From: Sphingopyxis macrogoltabida
Lineage (GTDB): Bacteria; Pseudomonadota; Alphaproteobacteria; Sphingomonadales; Sphingomonadaceae
Reading direction: 5' to 3'
DNA: 64,000 nucleotides
Assembly (NCBI RefSeq): GCF_001307295.1
Contig: NZ_CP012700.1
Coordinates: 4,653,001-4,717,000, forward strand
The notes under the pieces are model-generated. The model was not told the DNA's origin and ran no database searches. It saw nothing but the letters and a program-made list of their open reading frames with translations. Positions within the stretch are counted from its first letter, which is position 1, and every line of letters starts with the position of its first letter. Shown here piece after piece: positions 21,605 to 30,430 of this stretch. Made by a program: the position numbers and the translations under genes.

Positions 21605-21906
21605 TGACGCCCGGCGACCTTTTCGACCTCTGTATGGATGCGATCGACCGCTTCAACCGCGGCGAGGTGTCCGCCGCCGAACCTTTCATCATGCTCACCT
21701 TGCCGCGGAAAGTGCCGCTCCGCGGCGACCGCATCCGCCTCTTTGGAAAATCTGGCCCCTTTGGCCGCGTAGCAACCGGAAAACCTCGCGATGACGGATT
21801 GTGGAATATCGTCGCCTATTTCCCAGCCGTGGCAGTCGTTAAGGCGCTAAGCGACATGATGGGCGTCAAGGTCGCGATCCAGCGGGGGCGCCCGCCCGAT
21901 GGGTAA
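21604..21906 (+). CDS. Hypothetical phage protein
   Basis: This 100-aa protein has an N-terminal helix (MTPGDLFDLCMDAIDRFNRG) and a small beta-barrel-like middle (FIMLTLPRKVPLRGDRIRLF, GRVATGKPRDDGLWNIVAYF). The spacing of hydrophobic strands fits an SH3-like or OB-like fold, which would suit DNA contact near the excisionase. It is coupled to its neighbour by TGATG. Family is not recognised. Confidence 0.55.
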   Translation: MTPGDLFDLCMDAIDRFNRGEVSAAEPFIMLTLPRKVPLRGDRIRLFGKSGPFGRVATGKPRDDGLWNIVAYFPAVAVVKALSDMMGVKVAIQRGRPPDG

Positions 21907-22132
21907 GCACGCAACCATCGCTGCAATAACACCCCGCCTGGTCGACGAGGAGACGGCTGCGGCCTATGTCGGCCGTGGCCGGACCAAATTCCGCGAAGAC
22001 GTCGGCAAGCGCCTCCTGCCCTCGCACAGCGACACGAACGGCAATGTGAAGCTGTGGGACATCCGGCTGCTCGACGCCTATATTGACGGCCGCAGCGGTT
22101 TCGGTGACACCTCGAACGGATGGGACGCTTGA
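21899..22132 (+). CDS. Excisionase-like HTH protein
   Basis: This is a 77-aa protein. The segment LVDEETAAAYVGRGRTKFRE followed by KRLLPSHSDTNGNVKLWDIR is a winged HTH of the MerR/Xis type (HTH_17-like), with residues ready for the DNA-binding helix. It is placed directly before and overlapping the integrase, the normal place of xis. It probably bends the attachment site and turns the integrase toward excision. Confidence 0.72.
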   Translation: MGKHATIAAITPRLVDEETAAAYVGRGRTKFREDVGKRLLPSHSDTNGNVKLWDIRLLDAYIDGRSGFGDTSNGWDA

Positions 22133-23277
22133 ATATCCCCGGTGTCTGCCAGAAGAAGGGCAGCTTCTATCGCCGCTTCCGCTACTATGATGAGGCGGGG
22201 AAGCGGAAGGATCGCTACGTCAAACTCCCGGCGCCGACGGATCCGCGCTTTGCGGTCGAGCTTGCGCGCGTCAACGCCGAGCACGCCGCTGCACCCGAAT
22301 CGCGCGACACGCCCGAGCCCGGCAGCTTCTGGGCGCTGGCGACTGCCTTCCGAACCGCGCTCGCCGCCGGCTGGACGAAGAAGCAGCGCAAGCGGAAGAA
22401 GCGCGAGGGCCAGCCGGAGAAGGGCATCAAGCCCTATTCGCCGAACACGCTCGCCAATTATCTGCGTTATGTTGAGATGTTCGAAGATCCTGAATTCATC
22501 TACGAGAATCAGAAGACGAAGAAGCGCACTGCTGTTCGCGACCTCGACGTGAAGGGCATCCGGCCGGTCCATATCCACGAGCTCCGCGACGGGCTGGCGA
22601 GCACGCCGGGCAAGGCGAACGTCTGGCTCACCGTCCTGAAGCTGATGCTCACCTATGCCACCGAGCGCGACTGGCGCGCCGACAATCCCGCGGCCGACAT
22701 CGCGCCGCTGCCGATCGGCGAGCACGAACCATGGCCGGCCACCGTCCTCGAGGAGGCGAAGGTCGAGGCGAGCCCGATGCTGTGGCTCGCGATCGTCACC
22801 GGCCTTTGCAGCGGCCAGCGCATCAGCGACGTCATCCGCATCCATCTCAGCTGGCTGAAGACCGGCATCATGTCGCTGTCGCAGTTCAAGACCGACGTCG
22901 ATGCCAGCGTGCCGGTGCACCCGTTCTGGCGCGAGGCGATCGACAAGCTGCCGAAGAAGGCCGTAACGGTGCTCTATGACCGCAGCGGCCGGCCTTTTAG
23001 CAGCGAGGAAGCGATCCAGGCGCAGATCCGGCGTATGATGAAGAAGCTGGGCCATGTCGATTCGCAGGGGCAGGCGCTCTACACCTTCCACGGCCTCCGC
23101 AAGAACGCCTGCTGTTATCTGCTCGAAACCGGGCTTAGCGACACCGACGTCGGCGCGATCCTCGGCATGACGCCCGAGACGGTGCGCCACTACGGCAAGC
23201 GAGCCCGCGCGCTGACGATCGCCCAGGGCGCCGCGGCGAAGATGAACGCGGTGCCTTTCTCGAAGATGGGTCGCTGA
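22120..23277 (+). CDS. int: Tyrosine-type phage integrase
   Basis: This 385-aa site-specific recombinase carries an N-terminal SAM-like arm and core-binding region (YSPNTLANYLRYVEMFEDPE), then the catalytic domain: Arg I in CSGQRISDV (about 231), the H-x-L-R box HGLRKNACC (about 326-329), and the nucleophile tyrosine in VRHYGKRA (about 359), preceded by LSDTDVGAILGMT. It cuts and rejoins the phage and host attachment sites. The end of the gene lies about 460 bases from tRNA-Glu, the probable target. It starts within the excisionase gene. Confidence 0.92.
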   Translation: MGRLNIPGVCQKKGSFYRRFRYYDEAGKRKDRYVKLPAPTDPRFAVELARVNAEHAAAPESRDTPEPGSFWALATAFRTALAAGWTKKQRKRKKREGQPEKGIKPYSPNTLANYLRYVEMFEDPEFIYENQKTKKRTAVRDLDVKGIRPVHIHELRDGLASTPGKANVWLTVLKLMLTYATERDWRADNPAADIAPLPIGEHEPWPATVLEEAKVEASPMLWLAIVTGLCSGQRISDVIRIHLSWLKTGIMSLSQFKTDVDASVPVHPFWREAIDKLPKKAVTVLYDRSGRPFSSEEAIQAQIRRMMKKLGHVDSQGQALYTFHGLRKNACCYLLETGLSDTDVGAILGMTPETVRHYGKRARALTIAQGAAAKMNAVPFSKMGR

Positions 23278-23279
23278 TC

Positions 23280-23381
23280 ATGGCCGGTTGGCAGCCCATC
23301 AAAACCGCGCCGAAAGACGGCACGCACATCGTGCTCCTGTTTCGATGGGCGCCCCTCCCGTCGAAGCCGGTAAAGGTCTAG
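23280..23381 (+). CDS. Short DUF551-like fragment
   Basis: This 33-aa frame begins with MAGWQPIKTAPKDGTHIVLL, which matches the beginning of DUF551-type phage proteins (W.PI.TAPKDG..(I/V)L). Full members are longer (about 70-100 aa), so the C-terminus is missing here. It is close behind the integrase stop, with no clear ribosome binding site. It is probably a truncated relic, but could still be made. Confidence 0.45.
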   Translation: MAGWQPIKTAPKDGTHIVLLFRWAPLPSKPVKV

Positions 23382-23384
23382 CTA

Positions 23385-23732
23385 GTGTTGTTTCGAGATA
23401 GGAGCCCCCTTGCCGACCCTGTCGCGGCCGTTGTGCGCCAGATTAACGCCGAGACTGAAGCGTGGTGCCGCCAGGCGGCTGAGCGCGGCGAAGGCTGCCG
23501 TCTATGGCGGAGCGACCCGATCGTCGAGAACGACCTGCGCGGGATGCGCTACCGTTTCGAATTCCAGATCCTCGAATTGGGCATGCCGGCGCCGAGATCA
23601 GGCATGCTCTTCGGACCTTGGTCAAAAGAGTTTCTGGACGGCGCAATTGAGGCGCTGGGGGAACTTGTGGGGGAACCGCTGGGGGAACTCGCCGATCTAT
23701 CGTTTCGCGCTGGCGCGAAGATCGGCAGATAA
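23385..23732 (+). CDS. Hypothetical protein at the prophage edge
   Basis: This 115-aa protein starts with GTG at 23385 and ends eight bases before the tRNA-Glu 3' end. It contains EAWCRQAAERGEGCRLWRSD and RYRFEFQILELGM and a leucine/glycine-rich end with a near-repeat (GELVGEPLGELADL). No family is known to me. It lies between integrase and attachment site, where accessory (moron-like) genes often occur. The other frames look less coding. Confidence 0.45.
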   Translation: MLFRDRSPLADPVAAVVRQINAETEAWCRQAAERGEGCRLWRSDPIVENDLRGMRYRFEFQILELGMPAPRSGMLFGPWSKEFLDGAIEALGELVGEPLGELADLSFRAGAKIGR

Positions 23733-23739
23733 CTGCCAG

Positions 23740-23815
23740 TGGTGACCCCTACGGGACTCGAACCCGTGTTTTCGCCGTGAAAGGGCGACGTCCTAGACCG
23801 CTAGACGAAGGGGCC
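23740..23815 (-). tRNA. tRNA-Glu (UUC)
   Basis: Read on the minus strand, the gene begins GGCCCCTTCGTCTAGCGGTC, has the anticodon arm CGCCCTTTCACGGCG with anticodon TTC, a T arm ACGGGTTCGAGTCCCGT, and an encoded CCA. The form is the standard bacterial glutamate tRNA. Its 3' end faces the prophage, so the phage integrase most likely uses the tRNA 3' half as attB; the phage copy would restore the tRNA sequence. Confidence 0.95.
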
Positions 23816-23903
23816 GTCAACCGGTGAAGCGGCGCATTAGACGGGCATTCCGGCGCGGTCAAGCGCGCTGGTGCCGTTCTTGGCACGAAATATTCTGACG
23901 CTG

Positions 23904-25673
23904 TCATCCGTCCGCCCAGGCTGCATCCTCGAGATGCAGTTCGGCGGCGGGGCGGCTGCCCCAATCGTCGCGCTTCGCGCGCCCCGCGAGCCACAATTTG
24001 CGCCCGCGTGCATGGAGCAGCGCCTGGCCGAGTTCGGTTTCGGCGCTGCGGAAGGCGATCGCCTTGAATCGCGCGCCGTCCTCGCCCGACACGATCAGGC
24101 GAACATGGTCGGTCCCGACGATTCCCGCCTCGACGATGCGGACCGGCCCGGTCGCGACGCGCGGCGCGGGCCAGCCGGCGCCATAGGGGCCGGCGCTTTC
24201 GATCGCTTCGCACCAGAGCGGCGAGATGCCGCGCGGGGCGAGCACGGCGTCGATCAGCAACACCTTGTCGCCGCTCGCGCGCTCGACGTCGGCGGCGAGC
24301 CGGTCATTGAGGAAGGCACCGAGCGCATCGACCCGGTCGGCGGCGACGGTCAGTCCCGCCGCCATCGCATGGCCGCCGCCCGCGACGAGCAGCCCCGTCT
24401 CCTTCGCGGCCAATATGGCGGCGCCAAGGTCGACGCCCGAAATCGAGCGTCCCGATCCTTTGCCGACGCCATCCTCGTCGATCGCAATGACGATCGCCGG
24501 GCGGTGCAATTTCTCCTTGAGCCGTCCGGCGACGATGCCGATCACCCCGGGGTGCCAGCCCTGCCCGGCGACGATCGCGACCGGGGCGTTGCCGCACTGG
24601 ACGCTCGCGGCGACCGCTTCGTCGAGCACCGCGGCTTCGATCGCGCGGCGCTCCTCGTTCAGGCGGCCCAGTTCCTGCGCGATGTCGGCCGCCTCCTGTG
24701 GGTCGGAGGTGGTGAGCAGGCGGACGCCGAGGTCGGACTTGCCGACGCGGCCGCCGGCGTTGATGCGCGGGCCGAGCGCGAAACCCATGTCGCTGGCGGT
24801 CGGCGGCTTGGTGAGCCGCGCCGCGTCCATCAGCGCCGCCATGCCGATATTGCCGCGGCGCGCCATCACCTTCAGCCCCTGCGTCACCAGCGCGCGGTTG
24901 AAGCCGGTGAGGCGCGCGACGTCGGCGACGGTGCCGAGCGCGACGAGGTCGAGCAGGTCGATGAGCGCCGGCTCGTCTCGGCCCGCAAAATAGCCGCGCG
25001 CGCGCAGCGTGCGGAGCAGCGCCGCGCCGAGCAGGAAAGCGACGCCGACCGCCGCGAGATTGCCGTGGATCGCGGCGTCAGGTTCCTCGTCGAGCCGGTT
25101 CGGGTTGACCAGCGCGAGGGCTGCGGGAAGCGTCGTCGCGCATTGGTGATGGTCGACGACGATCACCTCGACCCCCGCCGCCTTCGCTTCCGAAATCGCG
25201 TCGAACGCCTGCGCGCCGCAATCGACGGTGACGACGAGCTTCGATCCCGCCTCGCCGATCCTGACCAGCGCGGCGCCCGACGGGCCATAACCTTCCATCA
25301 GCCGGTCGGGGATATAGGCGCCGACGGGCAGGTCGAGGGCGCGGAGCAGGCGCACGAGCAACGCCGCCGAGGTCGCGCCGTCGACGTCATAGTCGCCGAA
25401 GATCGTCACCGCCTCGCGCGCCTCGACCGCGTCGGCCAGTCGTGCCGCCGCGGCGTCCATGTCGCGGAACAGCGACGGGTCGGGCATGAAACCGCGGAGC
25501 GTCGGGCTGCGTTGCCGCTCGAGGTCGTCGCGCGGCACGCCGCGGGCGAGGAGGAGCTGCGTGACGAGGTCGTCGGGGGCCAGATTTTCCGACGTCATGT
25601 CGGCGCTCGCCCGGCGCCAGTGCCAGGGCTGCCCCGTGATCGAGCGCGTTATGCCGAGCGCGGCGTCGCTCAT
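23904..25673 (-). CDS. recJ: Single-stranded-DNA-specific exonuclease RecJ
   Basis: This 589-aa exonuclease degrades single-stranded DNA 5' to 3' in recombination and mismatch repair. The DHH motifs are present: IFGDYDVDGATS (motif I), VVTVDCGAQ (II), VDHHQC (III), ALGTVADV (IV), and GGRVGKSDLG with GGGHAMAAGLTVA (DHHA1 domain). Length and order fit the family. The ATG at 25673 has a GGAG site and overlaps the stop of the upstream PH-domain gene (ATGA). It lies just outside the prophage. Confidence 0.93.
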   Translation of the reverse strand: MSDAALGITRSITGQPWHWRRASADMTSENLAPDDLVTQLLLARGVPRDDLERQRSPTLRGFMPDPSLFRDMDAAAARLADAVEAREAVTIFGDYDVDGATSAALLVRLLRALDLPVGAYIPDRLMEGYGPSGAALVRIGEAGSKLVVTVDCGAQAFDAISEAKAAGVEVIVVDHHQCATTLPAALALVNPNRLDEEPDAAIHGNLAAVGVAFLLGAALLRTLRARGYFAGRDEPALIDLLDLVALGTVADVARLTGFNRALVTQGLKVMARRGNIGMAALMDAARLTKPPTASDMGFALGPRINAGGRVGKSDLGVRLLTTSDPQEAADIAQELGRLNEERRAIEAAVLDEAVAASVQCGNAPVAIVAGQGWHPGVIGIVAGRLKEKLHRPAIVIAIDEDGVGKGSGRSISGVDLGAAILAAKETGLLVAGGGHAMAAGLTVAADRVDALGAFLNDRLAADVERASGDKVLLIDAVLAPRGISPLWCEAIESAGPYGAGWPAPRVATGPVRIVEAGIVGTDHVRLIVSGEDGARFKAIAFRSAETELGQALLHARGRKLWLAGRAKRDDWGSRPAAELHLEDAAWADG

Positions 25674-27205
25674 CGCGGGCTCTCCTGCCGGGCGCGCGCC
25701 GCGAGGATGCGCAGGCGGAGGTGCTTTGCGGTGTCGAGCGGGATCGCCGGGATTTCGTGGCTCGCGAGCGCGCTGCCGCCGGGGACACCGAACACGAGGG
25801 TCGCGAGGCCGAGCGGGCGCAGCACGAAATCGCTCTTGAGGTCGACGCTCTGCACCGACGCGTGCGGCAACAGGGTCATCCGAGGTTTCCACCAGCCGCG
25901 GCGGATCGCGACCATGTCGCCAAGGTCGGTCCAGCGGTGGAAGCGCGTCCCGAACAGCGAACCTGCGGCAATCAGCAGCCCCGCCGCCGGCCCGAGCCAG
26001 CCCGCGGGCTGGCCGAGCGACAGCGCGACGACGCCGCCCGTCGCGGCAAAGACGGCGCCGACAAGGCCGCCGAGTGCGATGACGCGGTGGCTGTGCTGCC
26101 AAGGCTGGTCCTCGCCGGGGCGTGCGATCGCGACTTCGGCGAGGACGGGGTCGATGTCGTCCCACTGTCCGAAGGGGACGACCTGATGGTCCCTTTCGGT
26201 CGCGCCGTCGCTAGCGAGGCTTTGCAGGCGCAGTTCGCGCCAGCCGAAGCGCCGCCGCAGCCAGCCGGTGGTGACGATCGCCGCCTGCACCCGGCGCACC
26301 GGCACCGCGACGTCGGTGCGCGTCGTCAGGCCGCGCGTGCGGCGGAGCGCACGTGGCTCGCGCGTCAGGCGGAAATCCCAGTTGGCGAAAAACATCGTCG
26401 CGATGCCGCTGACGAAGCCGATGAACAGCAGAGACAGCAGCGCGCCGATCCCGGCGATCCAGCGATGCGCGATGACCCACTGGTCGAGGCCATAATCCTC
26501 GGCGATGTCGATCCAGTCGCGCGGGTTTAAAAAGTTGAAGTCGAAGGGCAGGAGGTTGTCGAACAGCTGCATGCCCGCGCCGACGACCGCGAGCGCGGCG
26601 AGCGAGAAGTTGAACGTTCCGGCGACCAGCAGCCGGCGCGGGCCCATTGCAAAGAGCAGCCGGTCCTCGGCCGCGCCGGCCGGCACCGCATCGGAGGCGC
26701 CCACTGCGGCGGGAGCGGTGGCGGCGGCGTCGCTGCGGTGGGCGCGGATCGTCGTGCGCAGCGCCTGCGCGGCGTCGATGGCGATGGCGTCGAGATCGGC
26801 GTCATTCTCCTTGCCGCCGGCCCCGGTCTCGAACCCCACCTTGGCGATGCCGAGCGCGCGCGCGGCGAGGCCTTGTTCGATGCTGACGTCCTGGATGCGG
26901 TCGAAGGGGATGGTGCGGTGCTGGCGCGCAAGGACGCCGCTTTCGATCACCACCTCGTCGGGGCCGACGGCAAAACGGAAGCGCAGCCAGTGGAGCCAGG
27001 CGGCGACGAGCGACAGCAGGATGAAGGCAAGGATCGCCGGGATGATATAGACCCAGTTGCCGGTGAAGCCGAGTGCGGCAACGGCGGGCAGGAAATTGAG
27101 GCTGCGCGGGCCAAGCCGGACGATCGCCAGCGCGAGCGTCGCTGGGTGCAGCCGCTGCCAGTGCGGCTCGTCTGCGGCGGCGGGCAGGGCGGCCGCGTCG
27201 CTCAT
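25670..27205 (-). CDS. Membrane protein with bacterial PH domains (YdbT-like)
   Basis: This 511-aa membrane protein has repeated bPH2 (DUF304/YdbT) domains. Hydrophobic spans lie near residues 40-70 (VYIIPAILAFILLSLVAAW), 190-210, 245-270 and 400-430. Between them lie PH cores such as IPFDRIQDVSIEQGLAARAL and LLPHASVQSVDLKSDFVLRP. It forms a pair with the smaller PH-domain protein upstream (ATGA overlap), as ydbS and ydbT do in Bacillus. The function of the pair is not well known; stress resistance and membrane organisation have been suggested in other species. Confidence 0.82.
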   Translation of the reverse strand: MSDAAALPAAADEPHWQRLHPATLALAIVRLGPRSLNFLPAVAALGFTGNWVYIIPAILAFILLSLVAAWLHWLRFRFAVGPDEVVIESGVLARQHRTIPFDRIQDVSIEQGLAARALGIAKVGFETGAGGKENDADLDAIAIDAAQALRTTIRAHRSDAAATAPAAVGASDAVPAGAAEDRLLFAMGPRRLLVAGTFNFSLAALAVVGAGMQLFDNLLPFDFNFLNPRDWIDIAEDYGLDQWVIAHRWIAGIGALLSLLFIGFVSGIATMFFANWDFRLTREPRALRRTRGLTTRTDVAVPVRRVQAAIVTTGWLRRRFGWRELRLQSLASDGATERDHQVVPFGQWDDIDPVLAEVAIARPGEDQPWQHSHRVIALGGLVGAVFAATGGVVALSLGQPAGWLGPAAGLLIAAGSLFGTRFHRWTDLGDMVAIRRGWWKPRMTLLPHASVQSVDLKSDFVLRPLGLATLVFGVPGGSALASHEIPAIPLDTAKHLRLRILAARARQESPR

Positions 27206-27729
27206 GCGAAATCGGTCTGGATATGGCGGCGGATCGTCTCGCGCATCGCGGCGGCGAGGTCGGCGTGGAGTCCGGGCAGCGTCACCGTGCTGTTGTGGGT
27301 GCCCGACGTATGGACGACAAGGTGCGACAGGCCGAACCAGCGCTCGATCGGCCCCTGCCCGACGTCGATATGCTGGACGCGGACGAAGGGGACGATCGTA
27401 TCGGTGCGGAACAGCCAGCCGCGCGCGACGCGCAATTGTCCCTCGCCGATCTTGAAGCCCCAGCGGGCGACACGCCGCGCCGGAAAGGTCGCGACCGCAA
27501 GAGCCGCCAGCACCCAGGCGAGCGCGGTGACGAGGCCATAGGGGCCGCCGATCGCGGGCATGACGAAATAGTCGAGCACGCTCGCGCCGATCGCCAGCGG
27601 CACCATGTTGAGCGCGGTCGCGATACGCAGGACATGGCCATAGGCGGGGTCGACCGGGTCGAGGCCTTCGGCGGCGTTGAGAGCGTCGGGGGCGAAGGGG
27701 TCGGTCGGCGGCGCGGGGTGCTCGGTCAT
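27202..27729 (-). CDS. Membrane protein with bacterial PH domain (YdbS-like)
   Basis: This 175-aa protein has two membrane spans (ALNMVPLAIGASVLDYFVMP and LVTALAWVLAALAVATF) followed by a bPH2 domain (VARGWLFRTDTIVPFVRVQH, IDVGQGPIERWFGLSHLVVH, TSGTHNSTVTLPGL). This is the YdbS side of the pair. A proline-rich N-terminal tail of 25 residues is cytoplasmic or disordered. The next gene begins within its stop codon, so both are made together. A palindromic repeat is located just upstream. Confidence 0.82.
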   Translation of the reverse strand: MTEHPAPPTDPFAPDALNAAEGLDPVDPAYGHVLRIATALNMVPLAIGASVLDYFVMPAIGGPYGLVTALAWVLAALAVATFPARRVARWGFKIGEGQLRVARGWLFRTDTIVPFVRVQHIDVGQGPIERWFGLSHLVVHTSGTHNSTVTLPGLHADLAAAMRETIRRHIQTDFA

Positions 27730-27775
27730 GATCCTTTCTTAGAATCATCGCGGGAGACTGAAACACCTAATATTC

Positions 27776-27857
27776 CCGTTCGCATCGAGCGAAGTCGAGA
27801 TGCTGCTCGGTTTGGTGCCATCCCGATGGGTGTCTCGACTTCGCTCGACACGAACGG
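27776..27857. repeat. Intergenic inverted repeat (sphingomonad palindrome, family A)
   Basis: Two arms of about 27 bases face each other: the left begins CCGTTCGCATCGAGCGAAGT and the right ends in ACTTCGCTCGACACGAACGG, with a spacer of about 28 bases. The left arm also occurs perfectly, in reverse orientation, at 61806-61832. It is a multi-copy intergenic palindrome and could form a stem in RNA between the convergent genes. Confidence 0.8.
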
Positions 27858-27874
27858 ATCGGAGCGGGCAATAG

Positions 27875-29836
27875 TTATGGCACAACCACATTGAAGCGCG
27901 GATCGGCGGGCGGGTGGAGCGCGAACCACGACAGGAACGCCATGCGGTCGCCGTCGATGCGGATCACGCCCGACTGGAGCAGCGCCGGAAATTGCGCTTG
28001 CCCGAGCATCACGTCGTCGAGCGTCTTGCGGTCGATGGTGATCGTCGCGGTCGGCGCCGCGTCGGTCACGCCGTAGCGCGGGAATTCGACCCCGCCGCCG
28101 ACGACCACCGACACCGCTTCCTTGCTGTCGGGCAGGACGAACTGGAATGTTCCTTTCAGCGCCGCGCCCTTCGCGGCATCGAAGCGCGTCGCGAGCGCGT
28201 CGAAAAAGACGGCGGTCGGGATCGCGCTGACGAAGCTGCGGCTCTGGCCGTTGCCCGACAGATTGTCGAGCGCGGTGCCGCGCAGGCTGGCTGCTGCCGC
28301 AAGATAATAGTTGCGCCACGCACCAGATTCGGACTGATAGCCGAGCTGGTCATAGGCCGAGGCGAGCGCGCCGCGCGCCGCCTTGTTGTCGGGTTCGGCA
28401 AAGACGAGCTTGTTCAGCAGCTCGGCCGCCCAGCGATATTCGCCCGCCGCGATCGCCGCCTTGCCCGCCGCGAGCAATTTGTCGGCGCCGCCGGCGAGTG
28501 CGACATATTTCGCCGCGCTTTGTTCGGGCGGCAGCGGGTTGAAGTTCGCGGGATTGCCGTCCCACCAGCCGAAATAGCGCTGATAGGTCGCCTTCATGTC
28601 GTGGTTGAGGGTGCCATAATAGCCGCGCGTCGAAAAATCGGCCGCCTGCACCGGTGCCTCGGGCGTCTGGTCGGCCAGCTCGTGCAGGGTGGCGCCGCGG
28701 TTGGCGAGGAAGAGCGTGCGGTCGTGGACATAGCGATAGGCGTCGCGCTGGTTCGTCAGCAGCGCGCCGACCTCGCCCGTGCCCCACGTCGGCCAGTGAT
28801 GCGAGGCCATCGCGACCTCGGCTTTGCCGCCCCATCTCAGCAGCATCGCGTCGATCACCTTCGACCAGTGCAATGCGTCGCGGACCTGCGCGCCGCGCAG
28901 GGTCAGGATATTGTGGAGATTGTGCGTGACGACCTCGGTCGTATGCAGCGCCTTGTAGGCGGGGATGTAGAAGACGAATTCCGACGGTGCTTCGGTGCCG
29001 CCGGCATCGAGAAATTCGAAAGCGAGCCCGTCGATCGTCAGCGTGCCGCCGGTCGCGGCGACGGTCTCGGTCGGCTCCATATAGCCGATCGTGCCCGACG
29101 ACAGTTTCGGTCCCAGCCCGGTGTCGACCTGACCCGCCGGGCCGGGCGGCAGGATCGACCCGAACATATAGAGCGCGCGCCGTCCCATTGCGCCGCCGGC
29201 GAGGACGTTTTCGGAGGTCGCTTCCTCCGAAAAGCCGTGCGGGGCGATGATGCGGATCCTCTCCTTCCTGACCTGTTCGGGGGTGACGATGCCGCCGACG
29301 CCGCCGAAATGGTCGCTGTGGCTGTGGCTGAAGATGACCGCCCTGACCGGCAGCTTGCCCGATTTCGCCTCGACGGTGTCGGCGAACAGTTTCCAGCCGG
29401 CGGCGGCCGCCTCTTCGGACAGCAAGGGGTCGACGACGATCCATCCCGTTTTGCCGCGGATGATCGTCATCACCGAAATATCGTAACCGCGCAGTTGCCA
29501 GATCTTGCCGGGGACGACCTCGAACAACCCGTGCACGGCGTTGAGCCGCGCCTGCCGCCACAGCGACGGATTTACCGTGTCGGGCGCCTTCGCATCGCCC
29601 AGAAACGCATAGGGCCGCCGGTCCCACACCGGCTTGCTGTCCTTGCCGGCGATCACGCCGTCGGCGATTTCGGCGAGCTTGCCGCGTGTCGCATTGGCCT
29701 CGTCGCGCGGGTCGTCGAGGGGCAGGCGTTTGGCGATTTCGGCCTGCGTGGTGCGCGTCGCCTCGCTCGCGGCGTCCTGTGCGGCGGCGGTGAAGGGCAG
29801 GCTGCCGGCAAGCAGCAGGGCGGTCAGTCGGCGCAT
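27875..29836 (-). CDS. SdsA1-like alkylsulfatase (metallo-beta-lactamase fold)
   Basis: This 653-aa secreted enzyme cleaves alkyl sulfates such as SDS to alcohol and sulfate. It has a signal peptide (MRRLTALLLAGSLPFTAAAQ). The metal site HSHSDHFGGVG (HxHxDH, about residues 170-180) is followed by a further conserved histidine and aspartate in TEVVTHNLHNILTLRGAQVR, and an alkylsulfatase dimerization region (YYGTLNHDMKATYQRYFGWW, then NPLPPEQSAAKYV). The C-terminal segment is an SCP2-like domain (TITIDRKTLDDVMLGQAQFP). All parts fit SdsA1. Two zinc ions are expected. It stands alone; the next gene on the other side is divergent. Confidence 0.9.
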   Translation of the reverse strand: MRRLTALLLAGSLPFTAAAQDAASEATRTTQAEIAKRLPLDDPRDEANATRGKLAEIADGVIAGKDSKPVWDRRPYAFLGDAKAPDTVNPSLWRQARLNAVHGLFEVVPGKIWQLRGYDISVMTIIRGKTGWIVVDPLLSEEAAAAGWKLFADTVEAKSGKLPVRAVIFSHSHSDHFGGVGGIVTPEQVRKERIRIIAPHGFSEEATSENVLAGGAMGRRALYMFGSILPPGPAGQVDTGLGPKLSSGTIGYMEPTETVAATGGTLTIDGLAFEFLDAGGTEAPSEFVFYIPAYKALHTTEVVTHNLHNILTLRGAQVRDALHWSKVIDAMLLRWGGKAEVAMASHHWPTWGTGEVGALLTNQRDAYRYVHDRTLFLANRGATLHELADQTPEAPVQAADFSTRGYYGTLNHDMKATYQRYFGWWDGNPANFNPLPPEQSAAKYVALAGGADKLLAAGKAAIAAGEYRWAAELLNKLVFAEPDNKAARGALASAYDQLGYQSESGAWRNYYLAAAASLRGTALDNLSGNGQSRSFVSAIPTAVFFDALATRFDAAKGAALKGTFQFVLPDSKEAVSVVVGGGVEFPRYGVTDAAPTATITIDRKTLDDVMLGQAQFPALLQSGVIRIDGDRMAFLSWFALHPPADPRFNVVVP

Positions 29837-29901
29837 GGCATGTCTCCCCCATATTTCCGAGCAGCTTGCGCCGCGCTTCCCAGCTTGGCAAGCATCGCCG
29901 C

Positions 29902-30387
29902 ATGGCCGACGCTCCGCAACTGCTCGTCATCTGGCACAGCCGCACCGGCGGCAGCGCAGCGCTCGCGCGCGCTGCCGCCGAAGGGGCGGAGACGGCCGAG
30001 CGCATCGCGGCCGGGGACGTGACGCCCGAGCATCTGCTGGCGGCCGCCGGTTATCTCTTCGTCGGTCCCGAAAATCTCGCGGCACTGTCGGGAGCGATGA
30101 AGGAGATGTTCGACCGCTGCTATTACCCGTGCCTCGGCCGGCTCGAAGGGCGGCCCTATGCGACGATCGTCTGCGCGGGGTCGGACGGCGAAAACGCCCA
30201 GCGCCAGCTCGACCGGATCGCCACCGGCTGGCGGCTTAGGCGCGTCGCCGACCCGGTGATCGTCCATACCGCTGCGCAAACGCCCGAGGCGATCATGGCG
30301 CCGAAGACCATAGCGGCAGCGCGGCTCGCCGAAGCGCGCGACCTCGGCGCCACGCTGGCGGAAGGGTTGGCGGCCGGGATTTTCTGA
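29902..30387 (+). CDS. Flavodoxin-like NAD(P)H-dependent oxidoreductase
   Basis: This 161-aa protein has a flavodoxin-like fold. The FMN phosphate loop is HSRTGGSAALAR near the start and a GPENLAALSGAMKEMFDRCY segment follows the second core strand, where the ring of FMN would sit. The last part (DLGATLAEGLAAGIF) is helical. It is divergent from the alkylsulfatase. The ATG at 29902 is chosen because homologous flavodoxins begin just before the first strand (PQLLVIWHSRTGG). The electron partner is unknown. Confidence 0.72.
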   Translation: MADAPQLLVIWHSRTGGSAALARAAAEGAETAERIAAGDVTPEHLLAAAGYLFVGPENLAALSGAMKEMFDRCYYPCLGRLEGRPYATIVCAGSDGENAQRQLDRIATGWRLRRVADPVIVHTAAQTPEAIMAPKTIAAARLAEARDLGATLAEGLAAGIF

Positions 30388-30430
30388 TCGTTGCGGGGCG
30401 GGCGGCCGACGCGACCGCCCTCCGCATGCC

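Larger units (their letters stand above)
1..23739. mobile_element. Prophage, right-hand part (left end outside the window)
   Basis: Phage hallmarks occur together: portal, terminase large and small subunits, replication and DNA-modification genes, a Cro/CI immunity region, many very small overlapping genes, an excisionase-like protein and a tyrosine integrase. The integrase end of the element lies against the 3' end of tRNA-Glu, a usual integration target. The left boundary is not visible, because the portal is followed by another phage gene that runs off the window. The portal family points to a podovirus-like virion. Most genes are intact, so the element may still be functional. The exact right attachment core is not resolved; it is placed at the tRNA 3' end by inference. 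Confidence 0.9.

Noticed and set aside
23871..26186. Long plus-strand open frame (771 codons) opposite recJ
   Set aside because: It is a shadow caused by high GC at third positions; recJ motifs on the minus strand are clear, and the plus frame shows no family pattern.
27914..30022. Long plus-strand open frame opposite the alkylsulfatase
   Set aside because: The arginine/aspartate-rich translation without motifs is antisense of a well-supported gene.
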